In this document: positions 39,203 to 50,257 of the stretch, piece by piece
How positions within the stretch are numbered: the stretch's first letter is position 1
Layout: every line of letters begins with the position of its first letter
Assembly (NCBI RefSeq): GCF_005860775.1
Contig: NZ_VCHQ01000031.1
Span: 1 to 64,000, forward strand
Origin: Klebsiella indica
Lineage (GTDB): Bacteria > Pseudomonadota > Gammaproteobacteria > Enterobacterales > Enterobacteriaceae
Direction of reading: 5' to 3'
Length of the DNA stretch: 64,000 bases
Made by a program: the position numbers and the translations under genes
The notes under the pieces: model-generated
Databases searched by the model: none
The model's input: the letters and a program-made list of their open reading frames with translations, nothing else
Told to the model about the DNA's origin: nothing

Positions 39203-39991
39203 TTATTTCAGTTCCAGTTCGTTCATCGCGGCGATGCTGAAACCACCGTCAACGTGGACGACTTCACCGGAGATACCGGCAGACAGATCGGAGCAGAGGA
39301 ATGCCGCGCTGTTACCCACGTCTTCGGTGGTGACGGTGCGGCGGATCGGGGTGACCGCTTCGCAGTGCGCCAGCATTTTGCGGAAATCTTTAATACCGGA
39401 CGCCGCCAGAGTACGGATAGGACCGGCGGAGATGGCGTTAACGCGCACGCCTTCCGGACCCATTGCGTTAGCCATATAACGGACGTTCGCTTCGAGAGAG
39501 GCTTTCGCCAGACCCATCACGTTGTAGTTAGGAATTGCGCGCTCTGCGCCCAGATAGGAGAGCGTCAGCAGGGCGGAACCGGGGTTCAGCATACCGCGGC
39601 AGGCTTTGGCCATCGCGACAAAGCTGTAGGCGCTGATGTCATGGGCAATTTTAAAACCGTCACGAGTGACGGCGTTGACGTAGTCGCCGTCCAGTTGATC
39701 AGCCGGAGCAAAACCGATGGAGTGTACGAAACCATCAAATTTCGGCCATACTTTGCTCAGTTCAGTGAACAGAGACTCAATGCTGGCATCTTCAGCCACA
39801 TCGCACGGCAGTACGATATTTGAGCCCAGCGCGGTAGCGAATTCTTCCACCCGGCCTTTCAGTTTTTCGTTCTGATAGGTGAACGCCAGTTCAGCCCCTT
39901 CACGGTGCATGGCTTGCGCGATACCGTAGGCGATGGACAGTTTACTGGCAACGCCAGTGATCAGAATGCGCTTACCGGAAAGAAAACCCAT
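39203..39991 (-). CDS. fabI: Enoyl-[acyl-carrier-protein] reductase (NADH)
   Basis: 262 residues, full length. Final reductive step of fatty-acid elongation and the triclosan/isoniazid-type drug target. SDR landmarks are [20 protein letters not shown], the HSIGFAP loop near residue 90 (Gly93 unmutated), and the Tyr156/Lys163 pair in [20 protein letters not shown]. It stands alone between yciW and the sap operon. The ribosome site is AAGGATTAAAAGC. Confidence 0.98.
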   Translation of the reverse strand: MGFLSGKRILITGVASKLSIAYGIAQAMHREGAELAFTYQNEKLKGRVEEFATALGSNIVLPCDVAEDASIESLFTELSKVWPKFDGFVHSIGFAPADQLDGDYVNAVTRDGFKIAHDISAYSFVAMAKACRGMLNPGSALLTLSYLGAERAIPNYNVMGLAKASLEANVRYMANAMGPEGVRVNAISAGPIRTLAASGIKDFRKMLAHCEAVTPIRRTVTTEDVGNSAAFLCSDLSAGISGEVVHVDGGFSIAAMNELELK

Positions 39992-40234
39992 AGCTTTTAA
40001 TCCTTATCGTTATTGCTTATTGTTACTTTAACAACTCTTTGGTTGGCGTTGTTATTTCAGAATAGCTCAAATTTAGCCGGGAATTATATCCCACTGACGA
40101 CCCCTTGTGTCACGATATTTTTCTGTCAATCCTCACGGCATCGCGGGCAACGGCTATGCCGTCTCCCCGTCACCAGTGTCTGATGTCGCAGGTTTCTGGC
40201 GGCGCGGATGTCGATGGCGGTAAAAATCTCCGCT

Positions 40235-41044
40235 TTACTTGCCGTCTTTGCGCCAGGCATCGGCAGTCAGCGCCTCGCCGAAATGTCCGGCGATAAGGCG
40301 TTTCGTCAGATCGTGTAGTGGGGAAGCCAGCACATCGGCAGTGCTGCCGCGCTCGACGACTTCCCCCTGGTGCATCACCAGCACCTGATCGCTGATGTGT
40401 TTCATCATGCCCAGATGCTGGGTAACGTAAATGTAGGCGATCCCTTGTTTCTCCTGCAATTCCAGCATCAGGTTAATCAACTGCGAACGCATCGACATAT
40501 CCAGCGACGCCAGCGCCTCGTCGCAGACAATCACTTTCGGGCGCAGGATCAGCGCTCTCGCCAGGCCGAGACGCTGTTTTTGTCCCGGCGCCAGCATATG
40601 CGGATAGTAGCTGACATGGTCCGGCAGCAGGCCGACCATACGTAGCGTATCGATAATCTGCTTCTGTCGCGCCTCGGGTTCAAGGGACGTATTCAGGCGT
40701 AACGGGAAATCAAGGATCTGTGAAATCCGCTGCCGGGGATTAAACGAGGTCGACGGATCCTGGAAGATCATGCGGATTTTCTGACTGCGGAAAGAGTAAT
40801 CGCCGAATTCCAGCAGATGATCATCAATCAACAGTTCGCCAGTGCTGGGTTCAACCATTCCGGCGAGCATTTTCGCCAGGGTTGATTTCCCGGAACCGTT
40901 TTCACCAATAATCGCCAGCGTCTGGCGCTCGCGCAGCGTAAAGCTCAACGGCTTGACCGCTTCCACCGTTTGCCGGTGAAACCAGCCGGTACGATAGCGA
41001 AAGGTCTTACTCAGATTGCGGACTTCAAGCAATGTTTCGACCAT
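40235..41044 (-). CDS. sapF: Sap peptide ABC transporter, ATP-binding subunit F
   Basis: 269 residues. Complete ABC cassette: Walker A GENGSGKSTLAKML (residues 47-60), Q-loop near FQDPSTSF, signature LAPGQKQRLGLARALILRPK, Walker B VIVCDEALASLD. It is the fifth gene of sapABCDF and starts one base after the sapD stop. In Salmonella the Sap system confers resistance to antimicrobial peptides by import and supports potassium uptake; in E. coli SapBCDF has been described as a putrescine exporter. Confidence 0.96.
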   Translation of the reverse strand: MVETLLEVRNLSKTFRYRTGWFHRQTVEAVKPLSFTLRERQTLAIIGENGSGKSTLAKMLAGMVEPSTGELLIDDHLLEFGDYSFRSQKIRMIFQDPSTSFNPRQRISQILDFPLRLNTSLEPEARQKQIIDTLRMVGLLPDHVSYYPHMLAPGQKQRLGLARALILRPKVIVCDEALASLDMSMRSQLINLMLELQEKQGIAYIYVTQHLGMMKHISDQVLVMHQGEVVERGSTADVLASPLHDLTKRLIAGHFGEALTADAWRKDGK

Positions 41045-41045
41045 T

Positions 41046-42038
41046 TCACTCTTTCTCCATGTTCAGCGGGAAATGACAGGCGTAGAGGTGGTTGCGGGCG
41101 CCAACCAGCCGGGGCGTCTCGATGCATTCACGCTGGGCATAGGGGCATCGCGGGCCGAGACGGCAGCCGATAGGCAACTGTTCGAGCAGCGGTATAGCGC
41201 CGGGCAGTGTGTTGAGGCGGCTTTTATGCGGCATGGCGCTGCCGAAATCGGGGATCGCCCGAATCAGCGCCTGGGTATACGGGTGATGGGGGATGGTCAC
41301 CAGCTCTTCGCTCGGCGCGCTCTCCACCGTCTGCCCGCAGTACATGACGTTAATTTTATCCGCCCATTTACTGAGCATCTGCATATCGTGACTGATCAGC
41401 AAAATAGTGGTGTTGTTATTTTGGTTGAGCCGGGTCAGCAGGCGAATGATTTGCGCCTGTGTTGTGGCTTCCATGGCGTTGGTGGGTTCATCGGCGATCA
41501 GCAGTCGCGGCTGGTTGGCCAGCGCGATGGCGATCATCACTTTCTGGCACTCTCCGTCCGTCAGTTCATAAGGAAAGCTGCGCATCACGTCTTTATGATC
41601 TTTGATCCCTACGCGGTGTAAGAGCTCGATAGCGCGCCGTTTGCGCCAGCCCAGACGTTGCCACCAGCGTCCTTTAAACGTCCAGCCAGGGATGTTCTGC
41701 ATCAGTTGCTGGCCGATACGTTCAGAAGGATCGAGGCAGGACTGCGGCTCCTGAAAAATCATCGACACGTTGTGGCCGACCAGCTTACGCCGCTCGCGAC
41801 CGGAGAGGCGCAGCAGGTCGATGTCGTCGAAGCGCATACGGTCGGCGGTGACCCGCCAGTTGTCTTTGGTCACGCCGCAAATGGCTTTGGCGATTAAGCT
41901 CTTACCGGAGCCGGATTCGCCAACCAGGCCGCGAATTTCCCCTTCTGCAAGGGTCAGACTGACGCGATCGACGGCTTTAACCCAGCCTTCGTTGGTCTTG
42001 AATTCAATGGTTAAATTACGGATGTCGAGTAATGGCAT
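41046..42038 (-). CDS. sapD: Sap peptide ABC transporter, ATP-binding subunit D
   Basis: 330 residues. Walker [15 protein letters not shown] at residues 40-53, Walker [17 protein letters not shown], and the C-terminal oligopeptide-type extension with the cysteine-rich [20 protein letters not shown] of Opp/Dpp ATPases. The signature region reads [20 protein letters not shown], a Sap-specific variant of LSGGQ. The start overlaps the sapC stop by one base (TAATG). SapD also energises Trk potassium uptake in E. coli. Confidence 0.96.
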   Translation of the reverse strand: MPLLDIRNLTIEFKTNEGWVKAVDRVSLTLAEGEIRGLVGESGSGKSLIAKAICGVTKDNWRVTADRMRFDDIDLLRLSGRERRKLVGHNVSMIFQEPQSCLDPSERIGQQLMQNIPGWTFKGRWWQRLGWRKRRAIELLHRVGIKDHKDVMRSFPYELTDGECQKVMIAIALANQPRLLIADEPTNAMEATTQAQIIRLLTRLNQNNNTTILLISHDMQMLSKWADKINVMYCGQTVESAPSEELVTIPHHPYTQALIRAIPDFGSAMPHKSRLNTLPGAIPLLEQLPIGCRLGPRCPYAQRECIETPRLVGARNHLYACHFPLNMEKE

Positions 42039-42928
42039 TATTCCACCCCGGCGATGATTGCGCGGCGGATCCCGTCGCCCAGCAGATTAACCAGCAGGAC
42101 GCTTATCATGATTGCCGAACCCGGCAGCATCACCGTCCACGGCGCGACGTAAATCAGCTCCAGCGCGTCACCGAGCATCGCTCCCCACTCCGGGGAGGGG
42201 AGCTGGGCGCCGAGGTCGAGGAACCCCAGCGCGGCGATATCCAGTATCGCCATTGACAGGGCGCGGGTGATCTCCGTGACCAGGCCGGAGGCGATATTCG
42301 GCAGCACTGCAAACCATAAGATATTCAGCGTTGACGCCCCGTCGAGGCGGGCAGCGATCACGTACTCTTTTTCCAGCTCGTCGTGTACCATGCTGTAAAC
42401 CGAGCGCACCATGCGCGGCAACAGTGCCAGCCAGACGGCGAACATCGCGTGGCTCAGGTGTGGCCCGGCGAAGGCGACGACGATAATCGCCAGCAGCAGG
42501 GACGGTAGCGACAGCAGGGTATCAAGAATATGGTTCATCACGGCCGAACGTAGCCCGTGCGTGGAACCGGCAAACACACCAAGCGCCAACCCCAGCAAGG
42601 TTGCGCCGAGCGTCACCACAAATGCGCCGCCGACCGTTGGCGCCGCGCCGCTCAGCAGGCGGCTGAGGACATCGCGGCCAAGATCGTCAGTGCCGAGGAA
42701 GAACGACACTTCGCCGTACCGCGACCAGGATGGCGGCAGCAGTTGATAGCCAAGAAACTGCTGGTCGATGCCATAGGGGGCGAACCATCCGCCGAAAACG
42801 CACAGCAACACCAGCGCCGCGCAGCCGTACAGGCCGATCATGGCGGTCGTATCGCCGTAAAATTTTCGCCATACGGTGCGCAGCGCACTCGGCGGGCGCT
42901 TCTCCAGATAAACGCTATCGAAGGGCAT
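42038..42928 (-). CDS. sapC: Sap peptide ABC transporter, permease C
   Basis: 296 residues with about six hydrophobic helices. N-terminal OppC-type extension followed by the binding-protein-dependent permease domain ([20 protein letters not shown]) and the coupling loop [20 protein letters not shown], the EAA motif that contacts the ATPases. It overlaps sapB by 14 bases and sapD by one. Confidence 0.95.
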   Translation of the reverse strand: MPFDSVYLEKRPPSALRTVWRKFYGDTTAMIGLYGCAALVLLCVFGGWFAPYGIDQQFLGYQLLPPSWSRYGEVSFFLGTDDLGRDVLSRLLSGAAPTVGGAFVVTLGATLLGLALGVFAGSTHGLRSAVMNHILDTLLSLPSLLLAIIVVAFAGPHLSHAMFAVWLALLPRMVRSVYSMVHDELEKEYVIAARLDGASTLNILWFAVLPNIASGLVTEITRALSMAILDIAALGFLDLGAQLPSPEWGAMLGDALELIYVAPWTVMLPGSAIMISVLLVNLLGDGIRRAIIAGVE

Positions 42929-43880
42929 ACCACTCCTTATGTTTCAGTGGGTTAGCCATAGCTCCCAGAATATCTGATATCACATTCACAATAATCACCA
43001 GCGAGCCGATGACCATCACACCCGCCGAAATCGCGGCGTAGTCCTGTTGACGAATGGCGTTAATGAGCCAGCGTCCCAGCCCCGGCCAGCTAAAGACCAT
43101 TTCGGTAATCATCGCCAGCGTCAGCATGGTTGAAAACTGCAGCCCCAGCCGGGGGATCACCGGTGGCAGGGCGTTATGCAGCACGTGGCGGTGCAAAATC
43201 GCTCGCCGTGATATGCCGCGGGTGGCGGCGGCCTTCACGTAGTTGGTGTCGTACACCTCACTGGTGCTGATACGCATCAGACGGATCACTTCCGTCGTCG
43301 GCGCGACCGCGAGGGTGAGCACCGGCAGCACCATATGGCGCACGGCGCTGACGATCATTTCATGGCGCCAGGGCGAATGGGAAAGCCAGGCGTCGATCAG
43401 TGCAAAACCGGTGACTGATTTAACTTCATACAGCAGGTCGAAGCGCCCTGAGACAGGAAACCAGCCTAGCGTGAGGGAGAAGAAGAGGGTCAGCAGCAGC
43501 GCCAGCCAGAATACCGGAATGGAGAAGCCCAGCAGCGCCAGGGCGCTGATCAGGGTATCCGGCCATTTATTGCGCATAATGCCCGCCAGCATGCCGACGG
43601 GAATACCGATGATCAGGGCAAAGCCGAAAGCAAGGATACAGAGCTCCATGGTCGCCGGGAACACTTCCTTAAGCTGCCTGGCGATGGGTTCCCCATTGAT
43701 GCTGGAGACGCCGAAATCCCATCGCAGTATGCCTTCAAACCAGAACAGCCAGGCGTTCCATAGCGAGGCGCCCTGCAGCGGCGCGTGAGGGGTAAAGTAG
43801 CTCAGGCTGAAACCAACAAAGGTCAGCAGAAAGAGGGTAATCAGCAGCAGAAGCAGGCGGCGCAGGGTAAAAATAATCAT
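42915..43880 (-). CDS. sapB: Sap peptide ABC transporter, permease B
   Basis: 321 residues, OppB-type permease with six predicted helices starting [20 protein letters not shown]. The EAA coupling loop is [20 protein letters not shown]. The start overlaps the sapA stop by four bases (ATGA). It forms the membrane channel with SapC. Confidence 0.95.
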   Translation of the reverse strand: MIIFTLRRLLLLLITLFLLTFVGFSLSYFTPHAPLQGASLWNAWLFWFEGILRWDFGVSSINGEPIARQLKEVFPATMELCILAFGFALIIGIPVGMLAGIMRNKWPDTLISALALLGFSIPVFWLALLLTLFFSLTLGWFPVSGRFDLLYEVKSVTGFALIDAWLSHSPWRHEMIVSAVRHMVLPVLTLAVAPTTEVIRLMRISTSEVYDTNYVKAAATRGISRRAILHRHVLHNALPPVIPRLGLQFSTMLTLAMITEMVFSWPGLGRWLINAIRQQDYAAISAGVMVIGSLVIIVNVISDILGAMANPLKHKEWYALR

Positions 43881-45520
43881 GGTTTTTTCACCTCATTCTC
43901 TTTTTCCCGCGAGACACCGGCAAAAGAGGCGTTGCCGAACGGACTCAGCACAAGGCCTTTCATATCATAACGATAGGCCTGCAAACGCAGAGAAGAGGCT
44001 AAAGGCAGCACCGGCAGCTCCTTCGCCAGGATGTGCTGCGCCTCTTTATAAGCCTCAATGCGCGAGGCCAGTTGCTGCGACGTCAGCGCTTTTTGCAGCA
44101 CCTCGTCAAATTCACGATTACACCAGTGAGCGTAGTTGGTTTGCGAGGCAATCGCCGCGCAGCTCAGCAACGGACGGAAAAAACTATCCGGATCGTTACT
44201 GTCAGTCGCCCAGCCGGAAAGCGTTAAATCGTGGTTCATATCCATCAATCTGGCCTCCTGGAAACGGCCTTCAACCGGCACAATGATCACCTTCACGCCA
44301 ATTTGCGCCATATCCGCCTGGATCAGCTCCGCGGTTTTCAGCGGACTGGGGTTCCAGGCCTGTGAACTGGTCGGCACCCACAGTTTAAGCGTCAAATTTT
44401 CCAGTCCCAACGCGTTGAGGCGGGCGCGGGCCTCCGCTGGATTATATTCGGTGATCTTCGCCTCATTATCGTAAGCCCAGGAGGCGCGGGGCAATATTGA
44501 CGCTGCCGTTTCCGCCGTTCCGTAGTAGATCGACTGCATCAGCCGCTGATTATTGATGGCCAGCGCCAGCGCGTGACGAACTTCCGGGTTATCCAGCGGC
44601 GGCTTAGCAGTATTAAATGCCAGCCAGGCGATATTCATCCCCGGGCGCAGCGTCAGGCGCAGACGCGGATCGTCACGCAATATAGAGAGCTGGCTGGCGG
44701 CGGGCCAGGCCAGTACGTCGCATTCGCCGGTGAGCAGTTTGGATAAACGCCCGGTGCCACCGGAGCCGAGATCGACGACCACCTGCGGCATCAGCGGTTT
44801 ACCACGCCAGTAGCCCGGATGTCGCTGCAGGCGGATATACTGACCGCTACGATACTCTTCCAACTGGAACGGACCGGTGCCGACCGGTTGACGATCAATC
44901 AGTTCCTGGCGATCGTCCTTCGCCAGCTTTGCGGCATATTCAGCGGACATCACCGAGGCATAGTGGGTCGCCAGATGCCATAAGAACGACGCGTCCGGGT
45001 GCTTGAGGCGGAACTCAACGGTCAGATTATCCAGCTTGCGCACGCTTTCCACGCTGTCGGCGAACTGTAAGCTATCAAAATAGGGGAAACTGCTGCCGTT
45101 GACGTTATGCCATGGATGGTCGCGGTTAAAAATGCGGCCAAAGGTAAAAATGACGTCATCGGCATTAAAACTACGGGTCGGTTTGAACCACGCGGTAGTC
45201 TGGAATGGTACGTTGGGGCGCAGGTGGAAGCGGTAGGTTGCGCCGTTATCCAGGACTTCCCAGCTTTCTGCCAGCTCAGGGACCAGCCGGTAGGTATAGG
45301 GGTCGACATCGAGCAGTCGGTCGTAGAGCTGGGCGGCCAGGGTGTCGACAATCAGCCCGCTGCTGACCTTTTGCGGGTTGAAGGTGTTGACCTGGCCGCT
45401 CACGCAATACACAAAGCCGCTATCGCGAATATCGGCGTGAGCAGGCTGTGTGGGCGCGGCAAAAGCATGCCCACACAGCAGAGATGCTGCTGCCAGGAGA
45501 GAAGACAATGTCAGACGCAT
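43877..45520 (-). CDS. sapA: Sap periplasmic peptide-binding protein A
   Basis: 547 residues from ATG 45520, chosen because [20 protein letters not shown] begins a proper signal peptide cleaved after AFA; an in-frame start 24 bases upstream would bury it. Family 5 solute-binding fold with [20 protein letters not shown] at the mature start and the helix block [20 protein letters not shown]. SapA binds antimicrobial peptides (and heme in Haemophilus). It is the first gene of the operon. Confidence 0.95.
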   Translation of the reverse strand: MRLTLSSLLAAASLLCGHAFAAPTQPAHADIRDSGFVYCVSGQVNTFNPQKVSSGLIVDTLAAQLYDRLLDVDPYTYRLVPELAESWEVLDNGATYRFHLRPNVPFQTTAWFKPTRSFNADDVIFTFGRIFNRDHPWHNVNGSSFPYFDSLQFADSVESVRKLDNLTVEFRLKHPDASFLWHLATHYASVMSAEYAAKLAKDDRQELIDRQPVGTGPFQLEEYRSGQYIRLQRHPGYWRGKPLMPQVVVDLGSGGTGRLSKLLTGECDVLAWPAASQLSILRDDPRLRLTLRPGMNIAWLAFNTAKPPLDNPEVRHALALAINNQRLMQSIYYGTAETAASILPRASWAYDNEAKITEYNPAEARARLNALGLENLTLKLWVPTSSQAWNPSPLKTAELIQADMAQIGVKVIIVPVEGRFQEARLMDMNHDLTLSGWATDSNDPDSFFRPLLSCAAIASQTNYAHWCNREFDEVLQKALTSQQLASRIEAYKEAQHILAKELPVLPLASSLRLQAYRYDMKGLVLSPFGNASFAGVSREKENEVKKP

Positions 45521-45959
45521 AGTTTCGTTTTGATTATAGAGCAAGACTCTATCTTATTAATATTAAATAACATTTACCACCACCTTAATGGCTTATGAAG
45601 AGAAAATAAGCGATGGCTGCATGGGTGATGTGGCAGACTGATTCAAATTCATACTGATTCTGACTTCGAGTATACCTCTTAAATCGCCGTGCGTTTGGCA
45701 TCCCACCATGCGGAGAAATGCGCAACGTTGTCATCAGACATGCGAGGGCTTCATTAAAGAGGATGTTTATTGATGTATATGCAGCACGGTCTGCGGGTGC
45801 TATTCGTATTAAGCATGGTGCTTATCTCACGGATAAGCGCTCCGATATTTGCCACATGGTAACTTTTTCCTGGCGCTTTCTCCAGTTAGGCGTGTTGGTT
45901 GAACTGGGGGAAAGGCGGAATGAGGAATTAAAGCGAATGCAATCCCGCCCGCGTACGGC
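45521..45959 (+). other. sapA-pspF interval, with an unconfirmed 83-codon frame
   Basis: 439 bases where E. coli K-12 has ymjA and the putrescine (puu) genes. A plus-strand frame at 45718-45969 (ARSAGAIRIKHGAYLTDKRS and a charged tail) has no ribosome site and runs ten bases into the 3' end of pspF, so I do not call it a gene. The first 100 bases upstream of sapA are AT-rich and should hold the sap promoter. Confidence 0.4.
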
Positions 45960-46949
45960 TCAAATCTGATGCTTTTTCAGCAATGCCCGCAGCTGATGGT
46001 AGGTCAGACCGAGTAACTCTGCCGCCTGCTTTTGATTGTATTTCGCCTGCGCCAGGCTCATCTCAAGCAGGCTTTTTTCTTGCTCCTGCTGAAAAGCGCG
46101 CAAATTGAGCGGCAGCGTTGGTCCGGGCGTCTTGTCTGCCGCAGAGTCCGGCGCAGAATGCTGCTGGCGGAAAGGGTTAATAATAATATTATCCAGCTCG
46201 CTGTCGCTGCTACCGTGGCGGTAAACCGAACGCTCAACGACGTTTTTCAGTTCCCGGATATTCCCCGGCCAGCGGTAGTTTTGCAGCGTCTCGACGGCGC
46301 GTTCGCTGAAGCCGGGAAACAGCGGCAACCCGAGTTCGCGGCACATCTGGATGGCAAACTGAGTGGCGAGCAGCATGATATCGCTTTGACGCTCGCGCAG
46401 CGGCGGCAGTTGCACCACATCAAATGCCAGTCTGTCGAGGAGGTCGGCGCGAAACAGACCTTCTTCCACCATGTGCGGCAGGTCGGCGTTGGTCGCGCAA
46501 ATCAGGCGGACGTTCACCTGCAGCGGCTGGCTGCCGCCGACGCGCTCCAGTTCGCCATACTCGATCACCCGCAGGAGTTTTTCCTGCACCAGCATTGGCG
46601 CAGTCGCCAGCTCATCAAGAAACAGCGTGCCGCCATCGGCGCGCTCGAAACGGCCGGGGTGGCGTTTACTGGCCCCGGTAAACGCCCCGGCCTCGTGGCC
46701 GAACAGTTCGGAATCCAGCAGGTTTTCATTGAGCGCCGCGCAGTTCAGCGAGATAAACGGCCCCTGCCAGCGGGAGGAGAGGAAATGCAGGCGGCTGGCG
46801 ATCAGCTCTTTGCCGGTACCGCGCTCGCCGATCACCAGCACCGGTTTATCCAGCGGGGCCAGCCTTGAAACCTGTTCCAGCACTTCAAGAAAGCTGTTGG
46901 CCTCGCCGAGCAGGTTATCCTTGTAATCCGCCATGATGAATTTCGCCAT
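45960..46949 (-). CDS. pspF: Phage-shock operon activator PspF
   Basis: 329 residues. A sigma54 AAA+ activator without a receiver domain: Walker A GERGTGKELIASRLH (residues ~42-56), the sigma54-contact loop GAFTGA, Walker B GGTLFLDELATA, and a C-terminal Fis-type helix-turn-helix (YNQKQAAELLGLTYHQLRAL). It activates pspABCD from an upstream enhancer and is held inactive by PspA. It is divergent from pspA and represses its own promoter in E. coli. Confidence 0.97.
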   Translation of the reverse strand: MAKFIMADYKDNLLGEANSFLEVLEQVSRLAPLDKPVLVIGERGTGKELIASRLHFLSSRWQGPFISLNCAALNENLLDSELFGHEAGAFTGASKRHPGRFERADGGTLFLDELATAPMLVQEKLLRVIEYGELERVGGSQPLQVNVRLICATNADLPHMVEEGLFRADLLDRLAFDVVQLPPLRERQSDIMLLATQFAIQMCRELGLPLFPGFSERAVETLQNYRWPGNIRELKNVVERSVYRHGSSDSELDNIIINPFRQQHSAPDSAADKTPGPTLPLNLRAFQQEQEKSLLEMSLAQAKYNQKQAAELLGLTYHQLRALLKKHQI

Positions 46950-47032
46950 TTTGTAGTGTGATTCACCAGGTTACTTTAGCAATCCATTGGATGGATAACA
47001 ACCACATCTTTTAAAATCAACAAGATAAAAAA

Positions 47033-47048
47033 TGGCACGGTATTTGTA
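47033..47048 (+). promoter_or_regulatory. sigma54 promoter of pspA
   Basis: TGGCACG-gtat-TTGTA matches the -24/-12 consensus (TGGCACG N4 TTGCW) and lies about 55 bases before pspA. PspF enhancer sites and an IHF site are expected in the AT-rich 46950-47030 segment. Confidence 0.88.
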
Positions 47049-47100
47049 TTAATGATCACACAGGCCGATGCCTGACACCAGAACTATGAGGATTGAAATT

Positions 47101-47769
47101 ATGGGTATTTTTTCTCGTTTTGCCGACATCGTGAACGCCAACATCAACTCCCTGCTGGAGAAGGCAGAAGATCCGCAGAAGCTGGTTCGCCTGATGATTC
47201 AGGAGATGGAAGACACGCTGGTTGAAGTCCGTTCGACTTCTGCGCGGGCGCTGGCGGAAAAGAAACAGCTGAGCCGTCGTATTGAACAGGCCGTCTCCCA
47301 GCAGGCGGAGTGGCAGGAGAAAGCCGAGCTGGCGCTGCGTAAAGAGAAAGAGGATCTGGCCCGTGCGGCGCTGATCGAAAAGCAGAAGCTGACCGAGATT
47401 ATCGCCAGCCTGGAAAATGAAGCGCAACTGGTTGATGAAACCCTGGCGCGGATGAAAAAAGAGATTGGCGAGCTGGAAAACAAACTCAGCGAAACCCGTG
47501 CCCGTCAGCAGGCGCTGATGCTGCGTCATCAGGCCGCAAGCTCGTCCCGCGATGTTCGCCGTCAACTGGACAGCGGCAAGATTGACGAAGCGATGGCGCG
47601 TTTTGAGTCATTTGAGCGTCGTATCGATCATATGGAAGCCGAAGCGGAGAGCCAGCGATTTGGTAAGCAGAAATCCCTGGATCAGCAGTTCGCCGACCTG
47701 AAAGCGGACGATGAAATCAGCGAGCAGCTGGCGGCGCTGAAAGCCAAAATGAAGCAAAATAACCAGTAA
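47101..47769 (+). CDS. pspA: Phage-shock protein A
   Basis: 222 residues from ATG 47101 ([20 protein letters not shown] is the family start; the frame extends upstream to 47068). An amphipathic N-terminal helix is followed by a long alpha-helical hairpin with strong heptads ([20 protein letters not shown]). PspA is the bacterial ESCRT-III homologue: it binds stressed membranes and, when free, inhibits PspF. First gene of pspABCD under sigma54. Confidence 0.98.
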   Translation: MGIFSRFADIVNANINSLLEKAEDPQKLVRLMIQEMEDTLVEVRSTSARALAEKKQLSRRIEQAVSQQAEWQEKAELALRKEKEDLARAALIEKQKLTEIIASLENEAQLVDETLARMKKEIGELENKLSETRARQQALMLRHQAASSSRDVRRQLDSGKIDEAMARFESFERRIDHMEAEAESQRFGKQKSLDQQFADLKADDEISEQLAALKAKMKQNNQ

Positions 47770-47820
47770 TCGTATTCGGGCGGCACCGAGATGTGCCGTC
47801 GCCATCTGCAAGGAGTTCAC

Positions 47821-48045
47821 ATGAGCATGCTTTTTCTCGCCATCCCTTTGACGTTGTTTGTGCTGTTTGTTTTGCCGGTCTGGCTCTGGCTGCATTACAA
47901 CAACCGTAGCGCCAGCGGCAGCTTATCGCAGAACGAACAGCAGCGCCTGCTGCAACTGACCGATGACGCGAAGCGTATGCGCGAGCGTATTCAGGCGCTG
48001 GAGGCGATTCTTGATGCTGAGCACCCGAACTGGAGAGAAAAATAA
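47821..48045 (+). CDS. pspB: Phage-shock protein B
   Basis: 74 residues. One N-terminal transmembrane helix (residues 3-24) and a cytoplasmic leucine-zipper-like helix (LLQLTDDAKRMRERIQALEA). With PspC it senses membrane damage and recruits PspA away from PspF. AAGGAG precedes the ATG; the stop overlaps the pspC start by one base. Confidence 0.96.
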   Translation: MSMLFLAIPLTLFVLFVLPVWLWLHYNNRSASGSLSQNEQQRLLQLTDDAKRMRERIQALEAILDAEHPNWREK

Positions 48046-48404
48046 TGGGCGGACTGGATTTGAGTAAAAAACTGTGGCGCGTTCCGCAGCATGGCATGGT
48101 GAAAGGGGTTTGTGCCGGTATCGCGCAGTACCTTGACGTGCCGGTAAAACTGGTGCGTTTGATTACCGTACTGGCAATGATTTTTGGTCTGTTTCTGTTT
48201 GTGGTGGTGGCCTACATCATTCTCTCGTTTGCGCTGGATCCGATGCCGGAAAGCGAACTGAATGGTGACAAAACACCGAGTAGCGGCGAACTGTTAGCGG
48301 CGGTGGATAAAGATCTGGCGGACGGCGAACGGCGTTTGCGTGAAATGGAGCGCTATATCACTTCCGACACCTTTTCACTACGCAGCCGTTTTCGCCAGTT
48401 GTAA
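48045..48404 (+). CDS. pspC: Phage-shock protein C
   Basis: 119 residues, identical in length to E. coli PspC. The PspC domain covers residues 6-70 (LWRVPQHGMVKGVCAGIAQY and a transmembrane helix around residues 40-62); the C-terminal part is a coiled coil ending SDTFSLRSRFRQL. Inner-membrane sensor working with PspB. Coupled to pspB by TAATG. Confidence 0.96.
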   Translation: MGGLDLSKKLWRVPQHGMVKGVCAGIAQYLDVPVKLVRLITVLAMIFGLFLFVVVAYIILSFALDPMPESELNGDKTPSSGELLAAVDKDLADGERRLREMERYITSDTFSLRSRFRQL

Positions 48405-48422
48405 CTGTAACGGAGATTAACA

Positions 48423-48653
48423 ATGAATGTGAAATGGCAGCAGGCGGGGCAAAAAGTGCAACCCGGCCTGAAAATCGCGGGTAAGCTGATTTTGCTGACC
48501 GCGCTGCGCTATGGCCCGGCAGGCGTCGCTGGCTGGGCGGTAAAATCCGTTGCCCGTCGACCGTTGAAAATGCTGCTGATGCTGGTTCTGGAACCGTTGC
48601 TTAGCCGGGCGGCTCAGCGGTTTTCCAAACGTCGCGGATGGCATATGTTATGA
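48423..48653 (+). CDS. pspD: Phage-shock protein D
   Basis: 76 residues, a peripheral or single-span inner-membrane protein with the hydrophobic stretch [20 protein letters not shown] (about residues 22-42) and a basic C-terminus. Last member of the psp operon here. pspE (periplasmic rhodanese), which follows in E. coli, is not present before ycjX. Confidence 0.9.
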   Translation: MNVKWQQAGQKVQPGLKIAGKLILLTALRYGPAGVAGWAVKSVARRPLKMLLMLVLEPLLSRAAQRFSKRRGWHML

Positions 48654-48859
48654 ATACGTCACAGCCTGAATAGCAGGATGATAAAATGCTACGCAAGTTG
48701 CTACACTTAAGCCGTTAACGCGGGGGCCTCAGTCAAAGAGAGATGTCGAAAAGCATCAGCATGCATCCTCAGCCCTCCGTTATGGGGGGATGTCATTCAT
48801 TGATTAACAATATACCCTCATATTATTTCCCCCCGGTCTTCAGGCACAACAGGATGGCG

Positions 48860-50257
48860 ATGAAGCGACTCAAAAATGAACTCAATGCGCTGGTTAATCG
48901 TGGGGTTGATCGGCATCTTCGTCTGGCCGTCACCGGCCTTAGCCGCAGCGGTAAGACCGCCTTTATTACCGCGCTGGTCAATCAGTTGCTGAATATTCAC
49001 GGCGGAGCGCGTTTACCGCTGCTTAGCGTCGCCAGAGAAGAGCGGTTGCTGGGCGTCAAGCGCGTGCCGCAGCGGGATTTCGGCATTCCGCGCTTCACAT
49101 ATGATGAAGGGTTGGCGCAGCTATATGGTCAACCACCGACCTGGCCGACGCCTACCCGCGGCGTTAGCGAAATTCGCCTGGCGCTACGCTACCGCTCTAA
49201 CGACTCGTTATTACGTCACTTTAAGGATACGTCAACCCTGTATCTGGAGATTGTTGATTATCCCGGCGAATGGCTGCTGGATCTGCCGATGCTGGCTCAG
49301 GACTATCTTACCTGGTCACGGCAGATGACCGGACTGTTGCAGGGGCAGAGAGCGGAATGGTCGGCGCGCTGGCGGCAGCTTTGTGAAGGGCTGGACCCGC
49401 TGGCGCCCGCGGATGAAACCCGGCTGGCGGAGATCGCCGCAGCATGGACCGACTATTTGCACGCCTGCAAGCGTGAAGGGCTGCATTTTATTCAGCCGGG
49501 GCGTTTTGTGCTGCCTGGTGAAATGGCCGGCGCGCCGGCGCTGCAGTTCTTCCCCTGGCCGGATGTTGATGCCGGCGGTGAAGCTAAGCTTGCCCAGGCG
49601 GACAAACATACCAATGCCGGAATGCTGCGCGAGCGGTTTAAATACTACTGCGAGAAAGTGGTCAAGGGTTTCTACAAAGAGCATTTCCTGCGCTTTGACC
49701 GGCAAATTGTGCTGGTGGACTGCCTGCAACCGCTTAACAGCGGGCCACAGGCGTTTAACGATATGCGTCTGGCGCTGACGCAACTGATGCAAAGTTTTCA
49801 CTATGGGCAACGCACGCTGTTTCGCCGCCTGTTCTCGCCGGTGATCGACAAGCTGCTGTTTGCCGCCACCAAAGCGGATCACGTTACCGTCGATCAGCAC
49901 AGTAATCTGGTATCGCTGCTGCAACAGCTGATTCAGGACGCCTGGCAAAACGCGGCGTTTGAAGGGATCAGCATGGATTGCCTGGGGCTGGCGTCGATCC
50001 AGGCGACGCAGAGCGGGCTTATTGAGGTGAATGGCGAAAAGATCCCCGCGCTGCGGGGCCACAGGCTGAGCGACGGTCAGCCGTTAACCGTCTATCCAGG
50101 CGAAGTGCCTGCGCGCCTGCCGGGGCAGGCATTCTGGGAACAGCAGGGTTTTCAGTTTGAGAACTTTCGCCCGCAGGTCATGGACGTTGATAAACCGCTG
50201 CCGCATATTCGACTCGACGCGGCGCTGGAATTTTTACTTGGAGATAAACTGCGATGA
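48860..50257 (+). CDS. ycjX: P-loop NTPase YcjX
   Basis: 465 residues from ATG 48860 ([20 protein letters not shown] is the family start; the open frame back to 48743 is not conserved). Walker [16 protein letters not shown] near residues 27-40; the DUF463 family adds [12 protein letters not shown] as a probable switch region. YcjX is Psp-regulated in enterics and is related to stress GTPases; its function is undefined. It overlaps ycjF by four bases. Confidence 0.93.
   Translation: MKRLKNELNALVNRGVDRHLRLAVTGLSRSGKTAFITALVNQLLNIHGGARLPLLSVAREERLLGVKRVPQRDFGIPRFTYDEGLAQLYGQPPTWPTPTRGVSEIRLALRYRSNDSLLRHFKDTSTLYLEIVDYPGEWLLDLPMLAQDYLTWSRQMTGLLQGQRAEWSARWRQLCEGLDPLAPADETRLAEIAAAWTDYLHACKREGLHFIQPGRFVLPGEMAGAPALQFFPWPDVDAGGEAKLAQADKHTNAGMLRERFKYYCEKVVKGFYKEHFLRFDRQIVLVDCLQPLNSGPQAFNDMRLALTQLMQSFHYGQRTLFRRLFSPVIDKLLFAATKADHVTVDQHSNLVSLLQQLIQDAWQNAAFEGISMDCLGLASIQATQSGLIEVNGEKIPALRGHRLSDGQPLTVYPGEVPARLPGQAFWEQQGFQFENFRPQVMDVDKPLPHIRLDAALEFLLGDKLR

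Noticed and set aside
45718..45969. 83-codon frame between sapA and pspF
   Set aside because: No ribosome site, overlaps the pspF 3' end, no recognisable family.
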